From CAZTVF01 sp964616985 (GTDB lineage Bacteria > Planctomycetota > Phycisphaerae > SM23-33): DNA of 64,000 nucleotides. Location of the stretch: contig CAZTVF010000003.1 in NCBI GenBank assembly GCA_964616985.1, positions 1 to 64,000 of the forward strand, read 5' to 3'. Position 1 is the first letter of the stretch. Each line of letters opens with the position of its first letter. Both the position numbers and the translations under genes were made by a program. The notes under the pieces are model-generated. The model did no database searches and was not told where the DNA came from. It saw only the letters and a list, made by a program, of their open reading frames with translations. Of this stretch, positions 33,935 to 42,646 are shown one piece after another.

Positions 33935-34987
33935 TTACTTGTACTTCTCTTTGAACACGCCCTCGGGCACGGAGTCGTCGTCGATCCAATAGAGGGTGTT
34001 GGTGACGGTCGTGCCGTCGGGGCCGTAGGTCTTTTCCAGGCCGTGCTTCTTGTTGTCCTTGTAGGCCTGCTCGTGCTTGAGCTTGCCGTCGGCGGCGAAT
34101 TCCTGCATCAGTCCGCTGACTCGCCCATGTTCGTAGGGAAGGATGCGCGTGACTTTCTCGGTGGCGGGGTTGTACTCGGTGAGGGCGCCGTGTTTCTTGC
34201 CGCCCTTCATGAGGGTCTTGCGGATGAGCCTGCCGCCTTCGTCGTAGGTGCTGCACTCGCCTTCGGCGAGGTCATTCACATGGGGTATGGTGGATTCGAC
34301 CTTGCCGTTGGAGTAGTAGTTCTTCTTGATGCCCTCGATCTTTCCGGCCTTCCAGGGCAGTTCCGTCTTCAGGAGCATCTTGCCGCTGCGCCCCTCGATG
34401 TAGATTTTCTCGAGTCCATCCTTAACCCCGGCCTTCCACTCGATGGTGTGGATGGGCGCGCCCCAGAAGGGCCGGAAGAACTGCTCCACGCCGTCGGGCC
34501 TGAGGTTGGCGTCGACGGGCACGATGGCCCGCGGGTGCTTGAAACTGAGGTTGGTGCTTGGATTGTACACGTCCTCGAGCGTGACGCGGACCTTCTCGAT
34601 CTTGGCAATTGCGTCCTTGAACATCGCTTCGACTACAAAGCGAGCGGCCTGGTCGAGCGACTCGACGCTCTGGCGATCGACCAGCAGCACCGTCAAGGCC
34701 GGGTCGTCCGAGGGCAGGACCTCGGCGGGCTTGGTGGCGGCTTTGGGACTGGGCCTGGGCGACGGTGAAGGCGTGGGCTTGCCCGTCGTGCCCGGCTTGG
34801 CCGTCGGCTTGGGTGTTGCCGTGGCCGTCGGCTTGGGCGTCGGCTTGGGTGTTGCCGTGGGCGTGGGCTTGGGCGTCGCGGTCGCCGTCGGCCTCGGTGT
34901 GGGAGTCCTCGTCTGCGCCCGCAGGGCCACCGCCTGCGACGCCAGCACCACCGCGGCCACCAGACACAATGTCATACGCCGATTCAT
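33935..34987 (-). CDS. secreted YwqK/MORN-repeat protein with Pro/Thr-rich linker
   Basis: 350 residues. Signal peptide (LVAAVVLASQAVALRAQ), then residues ~26-85 of the type PTPTATPKPT, a low-complexity Pro/Thr/Ala linker probably used as an extended stalk. The rest contains repeats of the MORN/YwqK kind: GVKDGLEKIYIEGRSGKML, GKIEGIKKNYYSNGKV, GGKKHGALTEYNPATEKV, NKKHGLEKTYGPDGT. Such repeats are called antitoxin-like in some Bacillus-type annotations; no toxin is adjacent here, and I make no such claim. Confidence 0.7.
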   Translation of the reverse strand: MNRRMTLCLVAAVVLASQAVALRAQTRTPTPRPTATATPKPTPTATPKPTPKPTATATPKPTAKPGTTGKPTPSPSPRPSPKAATKPAEVLPSDDPALTVLLVDRQSVESLDQAARFVVEAMFKDAIAKIEKVRVTLEDVYNPSTNLSFKHPRAIVPVDANLRPDGVEQFFRPFWGAPIHTIEWKAGVKDGLEKIYIEGRSGKMLLKTELPWKAGKIEGIKKNYYSNGKVESTIPHVNDLAEGECSTYDEGGRLIRKTLMKGGKKHGALTEYNPATEKVTRILPYEHGRVSGLMQEFAADGKLKHEQAYKDNKKHGLEKTYGPDGTTVTNTLYWIDDDSVPEGVFKEKYK

Positions 34988-35044
34988 AAGGCCACTCCAA
35001 CTGTCTTGTCACTTCCGCTAACGAAAAGAGAAGAGAGCGGGACC

Positions 35045-35060
35045 TGCCTGCCGGCAGGCA
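35045..35060 (+). repeat. TGCCTGCCGGCAGGCA palindrome
   Basis: Perfect palindrome centred on CCGG. A longer copy, ACCTGCCTGCCGGCAGGCAGGT, is found at 54024-54045 between atpG and atpD. Member of a dispersed palindrome family. Confidence 0.7.
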
Positions 35061-35171
35061 AGTTGGGGGGATCGAGAGGATGAAGAGGATGAGAGGATTC
35101 CATCTGCTGTCTTATCCCTTTATCCTCTGAATAATCCTGAAATCCCGCTCGCATTCCTCTTCAGAAGCCCA

Positions 35172-37010
35172 TCATTTATTGGTCCCGTAGATGATCCGGA
35201 AATCATGTGCGCCGACGAACACCGGCCCGTAGACGTCCGGGGCGGCCTTGAGGTTGGGCAACTGCCTCCCCACGCCGCCGTCCTCGAGGTCGGCCAGCAC
35301 GTTCTTGCCCGCGGCGTCCTCGCGCGGCCTGAAGCCGATGATATAGGGCTGGCGCCAGTCGCTGTCGCCGGGGATCTTGGCGAAGTTGAGCTGCGAGAGC
35401 ATCTCGCCCTCGGTCAGCACGTTGGCGCCGCCGAACACGCGGGCGGAATCGAAGATGTACAACTGCTCGCGGACGGGCTGGTCGCTCTCATTGACGATCA
35501 CTATCACGGCGCCCGTGCCGCCCTTGGCCGTCGCGCGGCGGTACACGCACGTGTAGACGTTGGCCAGCGGGTTCTGATCGGTCGTCTCGAACTCCTCGGC
35601 CGGCTTGAAGGCCTCGCCGTAGCGGATGAACGTGTTGTTCCGCCAGGGCGGGATGAACTCGGTCTTGCCGTCGCTCTCCAGCAGTCCCGTTTTCTGCATG
35701 ATCGTCAGGACGCGCATGGCCTCGGCGAGGTGGCTGATGCCCGCGCCCTCCACGCCGAAGTTCATGGCCAGCGCCCGTCCCAGCAGCACGCGGTCGGCGG
35801 CCTTGGCCGAGCCCGCGGGCACGAGCTTGGCCGCGTTGGTCTTCACCCGCGTCGTCACGCCTGTATGCGTGCCGGCGAGGTAGCGGAAGAGGCGGTGGGG
35901 GTAAGCGGCGGCGAGGTCGTGGTTGGCGTCGGGCATGTCGCCGCCGGCGGCGCCTTCCATCTGTGCCAGCGGGGCGCAGGCCTCGAAGGCGGCGGCCACA
36001 TCGGCCCGGGTGATGGCATCGGGGGCCGCGGGCATCTCGCTGCGGCCCTTGAGCGACACGGGCAGGACCTTGGCCGCCCCATCCGGCCAGGCCAGCCAGG
36101 CCTTGTGCAGACGGTTAACGGCCGGTGTGGTGGCCGGGTGCAGCAGCAGGACGAAGTTGACGGTCTTGGCCGCGCCCAGCGTGGTCTTGGTGTTGACCAG
36201 CTTGGTGCGCCAGGTGATGTTGCCGGCCTTGTCGCGCTCCAGCGTCAGCGTGCTGAGTTCGGGGTTGACGGCCCAGCCGGTCACGTCGTCGCACAGGAAG
36301 GTGAAGCCGCGGTCGCCGCTGCCGACGTACGCCCGCTTGACGGGGCCCGGGGCGTTCTTCCCGGCCTTGTTGGCGTCCTTGGCGCTGTTGCCCCAGACGA
36401 GGCCCTCTTCATCGGCGGGCTCGTAGTCGCGGGCGGTGTAGACCTGCGGCGCGGCGGCAACGGCGTCGCCGAGGATGACCGTGTCGACCGTCCCGTCGAT
36501 GTCGGCGACCAATTCCAGCGCGTCGATCTCGCCGGTGCCGGTGTAGGCGAGCGTGCAGAAGATGGCGCCGTCCTTTTCATACCGCGTGGCGAGGTTGACG
36601 GTCAGGCGGCCGGACGTGAGGCGGGCGGAGGCGGCGACACCGGCGTCCTTTGCCGCCGGGGCGGCCGCATCGGCGACCGTCATCGCGGCCTTGATGCCGC
36701 CGACGGTGGCCTCGATGCGGAGGGGGGCACGCAGCTGGGGCCCGCGGCCCATCCACTTGAGCACGTCGGGGCCGGCGGCCTTGCCGCGCAGCTCCAGGGG
36801 CAGTTCGGTGGCGGCAGGGCGGATGGTGATCTGCTTGGGCAGGCCCGACGTATCGGGCTCGATGGTGATGCGGCCGAGCTCGATCTTGCCGCCGACCCAT
36901 TGGGCGCTGTCGGCCGCCGCAACGGGCGAGGCGGGCAGCAGGGCGATCAGAAGGGCGGCCGCGGTTAACGCGAAAGACTTCATGGCGTTGTTCATCCTTG
37001 AGGTGTTCAT
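35172..37010 (-). CDS. DUF6067-like exported protein, short paralogue
   Basis: 612 residues from ATG 37010. Signal peptide (MNNAMKSFALTAAALLIALLPASPVAAA). Parallels with the neighbour at 37010-40672 are ELPLELRGKAAGPDVLKWMGRGPQLRAPLRIEA (compared with ELPLELRGAEAAKLPPKDLLELGRGPQLRSPMRLEA) and the ending DVYGPVFVGAHDFRIIYG (compared with DTYGPVSVPRHDFRVLYG). It lacks the CBM9-like N-terminal part and is half the length, so it looks like a truncated or dedicated C-terminal paralogue. The ATG shares its A with the TGA of the upstream gene (TGATG), with AGGAGG ahead, so translation is coupled. Function unknown. Confidence 0.72.
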   Translation of the reverse strand: MNTSRMNNAMKSFALTAAALLIALLPASPVAAADSAQWVGGKIELGRITIEPDTSGLPKQITIRPAATELPLELRGKAAGPDVLKWMGRGPQLRAPLRIEATVGGIKAAMTVADAAAPAAKDAGVAASARLTSGRLTVNLATRYEKDGAIFCTLAYTGTGEIDALELVADIDGTVDTVILGDAVAAAPQVYTARDYEPADEEGLVWGNSAKDANKAGKNAPGPVKRAYVGSGDRGFTFLCDDVTGWAVNPELSTLTLERDKAGNITWRTKLVNTKTTLGAAKTVNFVLLLHPATTPAVNRLHKAWLAWPDGAAKVLPVSLKGRSEMPAAPDAITRADVAAAFEACAPLAQMEGAAGGDMPDANHDLAAAYPHRLFRYLAGTHTGVTTRVKTNAAKLVPAGSAKAADRVLLGRALAMNFGVEGAGISHLAEAMRVLTIMQKTGLLESDGKTEFIPPWRNNTFIRYGEAFKPAEEFETTDQNPLANVYTCVYRRATAKGGTGAVIVIVNESDQPVREQLYIFDSARVFGGANVLTEGEMLSQLNFAKIPGDSDWRQPYIIGFRPREDAAGKNVLADLEDGGVGRQLPNLKAAPDVYGPVFVGAHDFRIIYGTNK

Positions 37011-40000
37011 CACTTGCCCTCCTCCCACTGCCCGTACAGGACGCGGAAGTCATGACGGGGCACCGAGACGGGGCCGTACGTGTCGGCCTTGCCGGCGACG
37101 GGGCTGATGATGTCGCCGGTCTCCAGGTCCATCAGGACCTTGGCGTCGGCGTCGCGGTGGCTGTTCTTCTGCCAGAAGCCCTTGAGAGCCTCGGGCACGG
37201 GCATCTTGGCCCGCACGTCGGCGGCCTTGAGGCTGTTGGGCCCGCCGAAGATGCGTTTGGGGTCGGCGATCACCAGCGGCAGCTGGGTATCCTCGTCATC
37301 CTGATTCATGATGACGATGAGGGCCTTGAAGCCCTTCTTCCCGTCGCCCAGCGGGTGGCGGTAGACGGCGGTGTAGGCCTTCTTGGGCTCCTTCCGGGTG
37401 TCATACTGGATGGCCGCCTCGTTGCGCCAGTAGGGCAGCTTCTCCACCGCGCCGTCGTCGAAGAGGCCGAAGTCGGTCATCAGCGTCAGCAGCCTGACCG
37501 CCTGCTCGCGATGCACAAAGTAGCCGTGGGGGCCCATCGAACTGACGCCCACGTCGTTCAGCAGGGCGCGGCCGAGGATCTGGCGGTCGTAGACCTTGTC
37601 GTCGCCCGCCTGGGCCACGATCACGTCGGACGAGATGCGGGCCACCAGGCCAGTGAAGTTGTGGCACATGTAGCGGTCGAGGCTGTTGGGGAACTGCACC
37701 ACCGTGTCGATGTCCAGCGAACGGTGCATGGCCCCGCATTCCTCCACCTGCTGCGTGTCGAAGGCCAGCGACTCCAGCAGCGTCGCCGAGTTGTTCGCCC
37801 ACAGGAAGTTCCGCTGCGGCACGTTGTTGGCCGCCCAGATGCGGTTGAGACGCTTGAATGCGTTTCGCATGTTGGCCGTCAGGAAGTTCCGCTGCCAGGG
37901 CAGTTCCTTGGGCCCGACCGTGTTGGGCTCGCGGATGTAGGCGTTGCCGGCGGCGATGTTGTTGCTGCCGTACACCGGCCAGTATTCATCCCACCAGTAG
38001 CCGGTGCGGCGGCCGACGCGGATCTGGCGCTCCAGCAGGAAGACGCCCTTGTCCTCGAAGGTCTGGTCGAGCTCCGAACTGATGCCCACGTTGCGCCACC
38101 GCCCGTAGCGGTGGAAGGGCTGGTTGTCCTTGCGGAAGCTGGTCCGCTTATCGTCGCCGATTTCCTTGCCCGCGCCGGCGGCCGTCCGCCAACGCTGGAT
38201 CAGGTAGTCCTCCGGCAGGTCCGCGGGCTCCACCTGGTAGCCTTCGGCCCACGTGTCGCCGCGGTACAGCCAGGCCAGCTTGCGGTATTCCTTGGGCTTG
38301 GGCTTGGAGGGGTGCGTCAGCATGGTGAAGGTCGTCGTGCGGGCACCCTTGATGTCCACCGGGTGGTTGACGAACTTCACGCGCCACGTCACCTCGCCCG
38401 CCTTGTTGCGCTCCAGCGACATCGCCGAGCCGTCCTTGTCGAGCATCCAGCCCTGGTCGCTGTCGCAGAAGAAGGTGAATGCGCGGTCGGCCGAGCCGAA
38501 CCACAGCCACGGCACAAAGTGCGAGTAGTACAGCTCGGGGCGCTCCATCTGGGCCGAATCCCACACCACGCCCTCCGCCGTCGGCAGCGTGCATTCCCAC
38601 TTGTCGGCCGCGGCCATGCCGCCGCCGTACAGGCTGGTCACTTCAAGATCCACCAGGCCGGCGACCTCGGTGACCATCTCCAGCGAGTCGATCTGCACCG
38701 CGGCGTCACCGCCGTAGGTCATCGTCACATGCATCGCCCCGTCGCAGTCATACTGCGTGCGGAGCTCGATCGGCAGCGAGCCCGCCTTGAGCTTGGCGGT
38801 GTATTCCAGTTCGCTCTTCCACTGGCGCGTGACCTTGGCGGGTTCGACGACCTCGGCCGCCACGCGCTGGCCTTTGATGACGGCCTCGAGGCGCATGGGC
38901 GAGCGGAGCTGCGGCCCGCGTCCCAGTTCCAGCAGGTCCTTGGGGGGGAGCTTGGCGGCCTCGGCGCCGCGGAGTTCCAGGGGCAGCTCGCGCGGGTCGG
39001 GCTTGATGGCGATCTGCGCGGGCAGGCCGGCGGGGGAGGTGGTGAAGCGGTGCTTCAGCGTGTCCAGGCCCTGGGGGTCAGCGGCGATGGGCGTGAAGGG
39101 CTCCCACACCACGTCGTCCAGGCCCAGCTTGTTGTGCTGCCATGCGGCCTTCTCGAACTTGAAGCCATCGGGGTTGGCCTCGCCGACGATCCGCTTGTTG
39201 CGGTCGAACAGCAGCATCGAGACCTTGTAGTTCTTACCCTCTTGCACCTTGGGCAGGTCCATCAGGAAGCAGGCGAACTCTCCCTTCACCGGCGCGGTGG
39301 CCTCGGCGACGACGGCGTCGGCGCCGTCCATGATCGTGAGCTTGGCCTCCACGCCGCGCTTGGCGTCCTCGGACGCACCGTGCAGGCCCACGTCCAGGAT
39401 GGCCGAGAGCTTCTTGGTGTACGAGCTGAAGTCGTAGCTGAAGAGGAAGTCCTTGCGAGGCGGGCGCAGGCCGGCGATCACGTCCACGCGGCGCTGGCGG
39501 AAGCTCACGCCCTGGTTCGCCCCGCCTTCCATCGAATGGAAGGGCACCAGCCGCGTGCGGTACAGCACCTTGCCCGGCTTACCGGCCGAGCGGACGTCAA
39601 ACCACAGCGCGTCGCCGTCGCGGCTGATGCCCGGGAAGGGCTGCTTCAGCCGCAGTTTCTTCACCTCGCCGGGGACCAGCTCCAGCAGGCCGTCGCGAAG
39701 CTCGGGCGAGTCATAGCTGGAGAAGATCGAGCCTTCCTCGCTCTCGACGAAGAAGCCCAGGCGGACGGTCTGGCTGCGATTGTCGTGGTTTCGCACCATC
39801 AGCTGCACGTCGATGGTGTCTTCCATCACCGGCCCCAGGTCCACCACCTGGAAGCTCACCGGCTGGGGGTCGAAGACCAGCATCATCTTCGTCGTGTTCC
39901 AGCAGTGGGCGTCGGAGGCGTTGAAGAACGGGCCGTTGCCGCCGATGGCGCGGGTGAACCAGCAGCGAAAGGCGCCCTCGGCCGGCGGGGGCAGCTTGAC

Positions 40001-40672
40001 GATCGGCACGCCGTTGCGGTCCTTGCCCGCGTAGTCGTTGTAGACCATCTCCTTCATCGGGATGGCGATCTCAAGGATCCACTTCTTGCCGTCGACGCCG
40101 CTGCGGATGGTCGCCTTGCTCTTCCACTCCATGCCCGGGCCGCGGGCCTGCGACCAGTGCTGGTCGCTGAACGAGCCGATGGGGTTGATGAACCACTTGA
40201 ACAGGCCGTAGCCGAAGCCCTTCTTGTTGTCATCGACCGGGCGTAGCTCCAGCTCCACGTGGTCGTCCCACTGCAGGCCGTACGTCGGGTGGCCGATCAC
40301 GTCGGGGAAGCGGCCGTACGCCTTGAGCCACGAGCTCTCGGGGAACACGGGCGAGACGTAGGCCAGGTAGAGGTTGTCCTTGTCGTAGCAGGCGTAGATC
40401 TGCAGCTGCGTCTGCACGGGGGCCATGTAGCGGAAGTCGGCGTTGCCGTAGTCGTAGAAGAAGGCCGAGTGGCCGGAGGCCCCGTCCCATTCGGCGGCGT
40501 CGAGGCTGCCGTCGATCTTGGGGGGGCGGTCGACCATGGGGATTCGCATGAAGGGGGTGTCGACGCGGGCTACGTCGCCGTGGGAGGTGGGGGTATCGAC
40601 CGCCCGTGTGGTCGCCGTCGCCCAGGCCGCCAGGCAGATCCCGATCGCCGCGTACGCTACTCGCTGCTTCAT
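37010..40672 (-). CDS. exported CBM9-like plus DUF6067-type glycosidase-like protein
   Basis: 1220 residues from ATG 40672. Signal peptide (VAYAAIGICLAAWATATTRA). Residues ~40-285 are CBM9-like (PKIDGSLDAAEWDGASG, KDNLYLAYVSPV, DDHVELELRP, WILEIAIPM). A long beta-rich middle precedes DUF6067-type segments at ~560-1200, with WWDEYWPVYGSNNI as a possible acidic active-site strand and HRSLDIDTVVQFPN later. Related to the intracellular-looking protein at 4002-7376 and the shorter gene that follows. Predicted periplasmic or outer-surface glycosidase of unknown substrate; catalytic residues cannot be assigned from sequence alone. Confidence 0.72.
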   Translation of the reverse strand: MKQRVAYAAIGICLAAWATATTRAVDTPTSHGDVARVDTPFMRIPMVDRPPKIDGSLDAAEWDGASGHSAFFYDYGNADFRYMAPVQTQLQIYACYDKDNLYLAYVSPVFPESSWLKAYGRFPDVIGHPTYGLQWDDHVELELRPVDDNKKGFGYGLFKWFINPIGSFSDQHWSQARGPGMEWKSKATIRSGVDGKKWILEIAIPMKEMVYNDYAGKDRNGVPIVKLPPPAEGAFRCWFTRAIGGNGPFFNASDAHCWNTTKMMLVFDPQPVSFQVVDLGPVMEDTIDVQLMVRNHDNRSQTVRLGFFVESEEGSIFSSYDSPELRDGLLELVPGEVKKLRLKQPFPGISRDGDALWFDVRSAGKPGKVLYRTRLVPFHSMEGGANQGVSFRQRRVDVIAGLRPPRKDFLFSYDFSSYTKKLSAILDVGLHGASEDAKRGVEAKLTIMDGADAVVAEATAPVKGEFACFLMDLPKVQEGKNYKVSMLLFDRNKRIVGEANPDGFKFEKAAWQHNKLGLDDVVWEPFTPIAADPQGLDTLKHRFTTSPAGLPAQIAIKPDPRELPLELRGAEAAKLPPKDLLELGRGPQLRSPMRLEAVIKGQRVAAEVVEPAKVTRQWKSELEYTAKLKAGSLPIELRTQYDCDGAMHVTMTYGGDAAVQIDSLEMVTEVAGLVDLEVTSLYGGGMAAADKWECTLPTAEGVVWDSAQMERPELYYSHFVPWLWFGSADRAFTFFCDSDQGWMLDKDGSAMSLERNKAGEVTWRVKFVNHPVDIKGARTTTFTMLTHPSKPKPKEYRKLAWLYRGDTWAEGYQVEPADLPEDYLIQRWRTAAGAGKEIGDDKRTSFRKDNQPFHRYGRWRNVGISSELDQTFEDKGVFLLERQIRVGRRTGYWWDEYWPVYGSNNIAAGNAYIREPNTVGPKELPWQRNFLTANMRNAFKRLNRIWAANNVPQRNFLWANNSATLLESLAFDTQQVEECGAMHRSLDIDTVVQFPNSLDRYMCHNFTGLVARISSDVIVAQAGDDKVYDRQILGRALLNDVGVSSMGPHGYFVHREQAVRLLTLMTDFGLFDDGAVEKLPYWRNEAAIQYDTRKEPKKAYTAVYRHPLGDGKKGFKALIVIMNQDDEDTQLPLVIADPKRIFGGPNSLKAADVRAKMPVPEALKGFWQKNSHRDADAKVLMDLETGDIISPVAGKADTYGPVSVPRHDFRVLYGQWEEGK

Positions 40673-40862
40673 AGGCAAATTCCTTCCGATAGCAGTTTAA
40701 CGAGGAACCCCCGCCCGCGTTGCGGCCAGAATAGCCGATCGCCGCGGAAATTGCACCCTTTAGGCATGATCGTATTCTGGTTTGGCAGAATCTGCATCAC
40801 CGGATCGGTGGAGTGCCGTGTCTTGGCTTGCTCGTAGGCATCCCCGTTACTCCTCCCCGGCC

Positions 40863-42233
40863 TCACCGCACGGCGTCGGGCGAGCGGAGGGCGCGGTCTT
40901 TGGCGGGCGGCTCGGGCAGGAGGCGGTCGAAGAAGCGGCGAAGCCCGCTCTTCTGGTAACGCTTCAGCAGCAGGGGGAACTTGATGAACAGCTGGTCAAT
41001 CTGGTCCGCCGGCATCGAGGGCATGTTCAGGACGCTGCGGTTCGTCCAGTAGTTCTCTTCCCCGCGGCCGGAGATCCAGCCGTTTTCCTCGCACATCTCG
41101 GCCGCCCGCGTGCCGGGCACGGGGTAGAAGACGCGCGGGATCACCTTGTGCACGTCGGCGGCGGCCAGCAGGCGGAGCGTGTCCTCGGCGGCGATGGGCG
41201 TCTCATACGGATTGCCCACGGTGACCTCGGCCTCGATGCTCAGCCCCGCGCGTCGCAGCACGCGGCAGGCCTCGATGATCTGCGCGTCGGTGCCGTGCAG
41301 CGACTGCACTTCCTCGCGGATGAAGCGGCTGCCCGAGCCCAGGCGGGTGCTGACCCAGCGGCAGCCGCTGGACGCCAGCCGCTGCGCGATCTCGGGCGTG
41401 ACCTTGTCCAGCCGCACGTGGCAGCGGTAGGGCAGCGTAAAGCGGGCCTTGTAGGCCGTCGCGAACCGCGACAGCCAGTCGGCGTCCATCGCAAAGGCGT
41501 GGTCGTAGAACCGCAGCGACGCCACGCCCGGGTAGGCGCCCGTCACGGCCGCGATCTCGTTCAGCACGCGTTCGACGCTGCGGCGGCGGAGGTAGGGCTC
41601 CTGCCCGTCGTAGAGGTCCATGTACCAGTCGTTGATGCAGCAGCCGCACCACATCGAGCAGCCGCGCGAGGTCTTGAACGCGGCCTCGCCGGTGGCGGCG
41701 ACGATCCTGGCGTAATCGAACAGTTCGCGGTCGGGGGCCGGCAGCGAGTCCAGGTCGGCCACCAGCGGCCGGGAGAGGCCCTTGACCACGCCGGTGTCGC
41801 TGTTGATCCACACGCCCTCGAGCCCCGTGGGGTCCTGGTGGTCGCGAACGGCGCGGAAGAATTCCAGCGCCGCCTCCTCGAACTCGCCCGGCAGCAGGGC
41901 GGTCACGCCGGGCATGCTGATGGCCCGGCTGGCGCGGCAGGTAGCGAAGGTGCCCACCACCGCCACCGGCAGCGAGAACTGCGAACTGATGTCGGCGATC
42001 GCGCGGCGGGCGGGGGTGACGTTACAGGGCGAGAGGTCGGCCAGGATGTACTGCGGCCGCTGCTGGATGATCGCCTGGCGGAGGCGTTCGGCATCGTAGG
42101 CTGACTGCGTGATCAGCGAGACATCGAAGCCGTCGGCTTTGAGAAGGGCGGCGGCGACGCCGAGAGAGTGGGAAAATTCCGGCAGGGGGTTGAGGAGGCC
42201 AGGATCGATAAACTGCAGGATCGACAGCCGCAT
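40863..42233 (-). CDS. radical SAM protein with B12-binding-like N-terminus
   Basis: 456 residues. N-terminal ~150 residues are Rossmann-like (DVSLITQSAYDAERLRQAI, PQYILADLSPCNVT, PVAVVGTFATCRAS) without the DxHxxG cobalt motif. The radical SAM motif is C192-x3-C196-x2-C199 (CSMWCGCC), followed by SLRFYDHAFAMDADWL and PYRCHVRLDKVTPEIAQRLASSGC, then GLSIEAEVTVGNPYET. Not closely similar to the protein at 20768 in detail. ATG 42233. The gene faces GH9 across a 413-bp divergent gap. Substrate unknown. Confidence 0.78.
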   Translation of the reverse strand: MRLSILQFIDPGLLNPLPEFSHSLGVAAALLKADGFDVSLITQSAYDAERLRQAIIQQRPQYILADLSPCNVTPARRAIADISSQFSLPVAVVGTFATCRASRAISMPGVTALLPGEFEEAALEFFRAVRDHQDPTGLEGVWINSDTGVVKGLSRPLVADLDSLPAPDRELFDYARIVAATGEAAFKTSRGCSMWCGCCINDWYMDLYDGQEPYLRRRSVERVLNEIAAVTGAYPGVASLRFYDHAFAMDADWLSRFATAYKARFTLPYRCHVRLDKVTPEIAQRLASSGCRWVSTRLGSGSRFIREEVQSLHGTDAQIIEACRVLRRAGLSIEAEVTVGNPYETPIAAEDTLRLLAAADVHKVIPRVFYPVPGTRAAEMCEENGWISGRGEENYWTNRSVLNMPSMPADQIDQLFIKFPLLLKRYQKSGLRRFFDRLLPEPPAKDRALRSPDAVR

Positions 42234-42348
42234 AGAGTTACTCCGGGGCTGACGGGTAATTTACCATCCGCCACCCGACGCTGACTAGGTAAAAACACGA
42301 TTTGCGCAGAACGCTTGCCAGCCGGTAGCCAGTGATGAGTGCTGGAAA

Positions 42349-42404
42349 TATGCCACGGCGGTGCCACCCCCAAACTTGTTTTGGGGGTGCGAAGGCGTCC
42401 CGCG
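42349..42404 (+). repeat. CACCCCCAAAC hairpin element, copy 1
   Basis: ATATGCCACGGCGGTGCCAC runs into a CACCCCCAAAC / GTTTTGGGGGTG hairpin (42365-42389), followed by GCGAAGGCGTCC. The same sequence, with the hairpin arm slightly degraded, lies at 45776-45832, so the GH9 gene is bracketed by direct repeats. Further hairpins of this family are at 57280 and 57691. Confidence 0.8.
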
Positions 42405-42493
42405 TGCCGGCCGCGTCACCGTGCAAGTCGAACCCAGCGGCAGTGACGGCAAGAGCATCATAGCGCCGGGCCAACCCAGGCGTCTCCCCGGTG

Positions 42494-42543
42494 CCATGGG
42501 GTCGGCATGCAGAACCTGGCCCTACGGGCCAGAACCTGCATGC
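42494..42543 (+). repeat. GCATGCAG nested palindrome
   Basis: GCATGCAG, GGCCC, GGGCC and CTGCATGC are arranged as a nested inverted repeat upstream of the GH9 gene. Could be an operator or a hairpin in the leader. The remaining gap (42234-42646) has no gene that I can support. Confidence 0.55.
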
Positions 42544-42646
42544 CCTACCTGCTGGGCCGTGAAAGGAGAAACCCTGCTATGGTGCCCCATGGTTCAGGGG
42601 GTAAGATCATGTGGCGATGGCGGTGTTCGTCACGGAAAGGGAGCCT

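Noticed and set aside
33935..34987. Toxin-antitoxin system
   Set aside because: YwqK-type repeats are sometimes labelled antitoxin, but no toxin gene is adjacent and the protein is secreted.
36998..40246. Plus-strand frame of 1082 codons opposite the DUF6067 genes
   Set aside because: Composition is His/Val/Gly/Arg-rich mirror of the real gene and no motif is recognisable.
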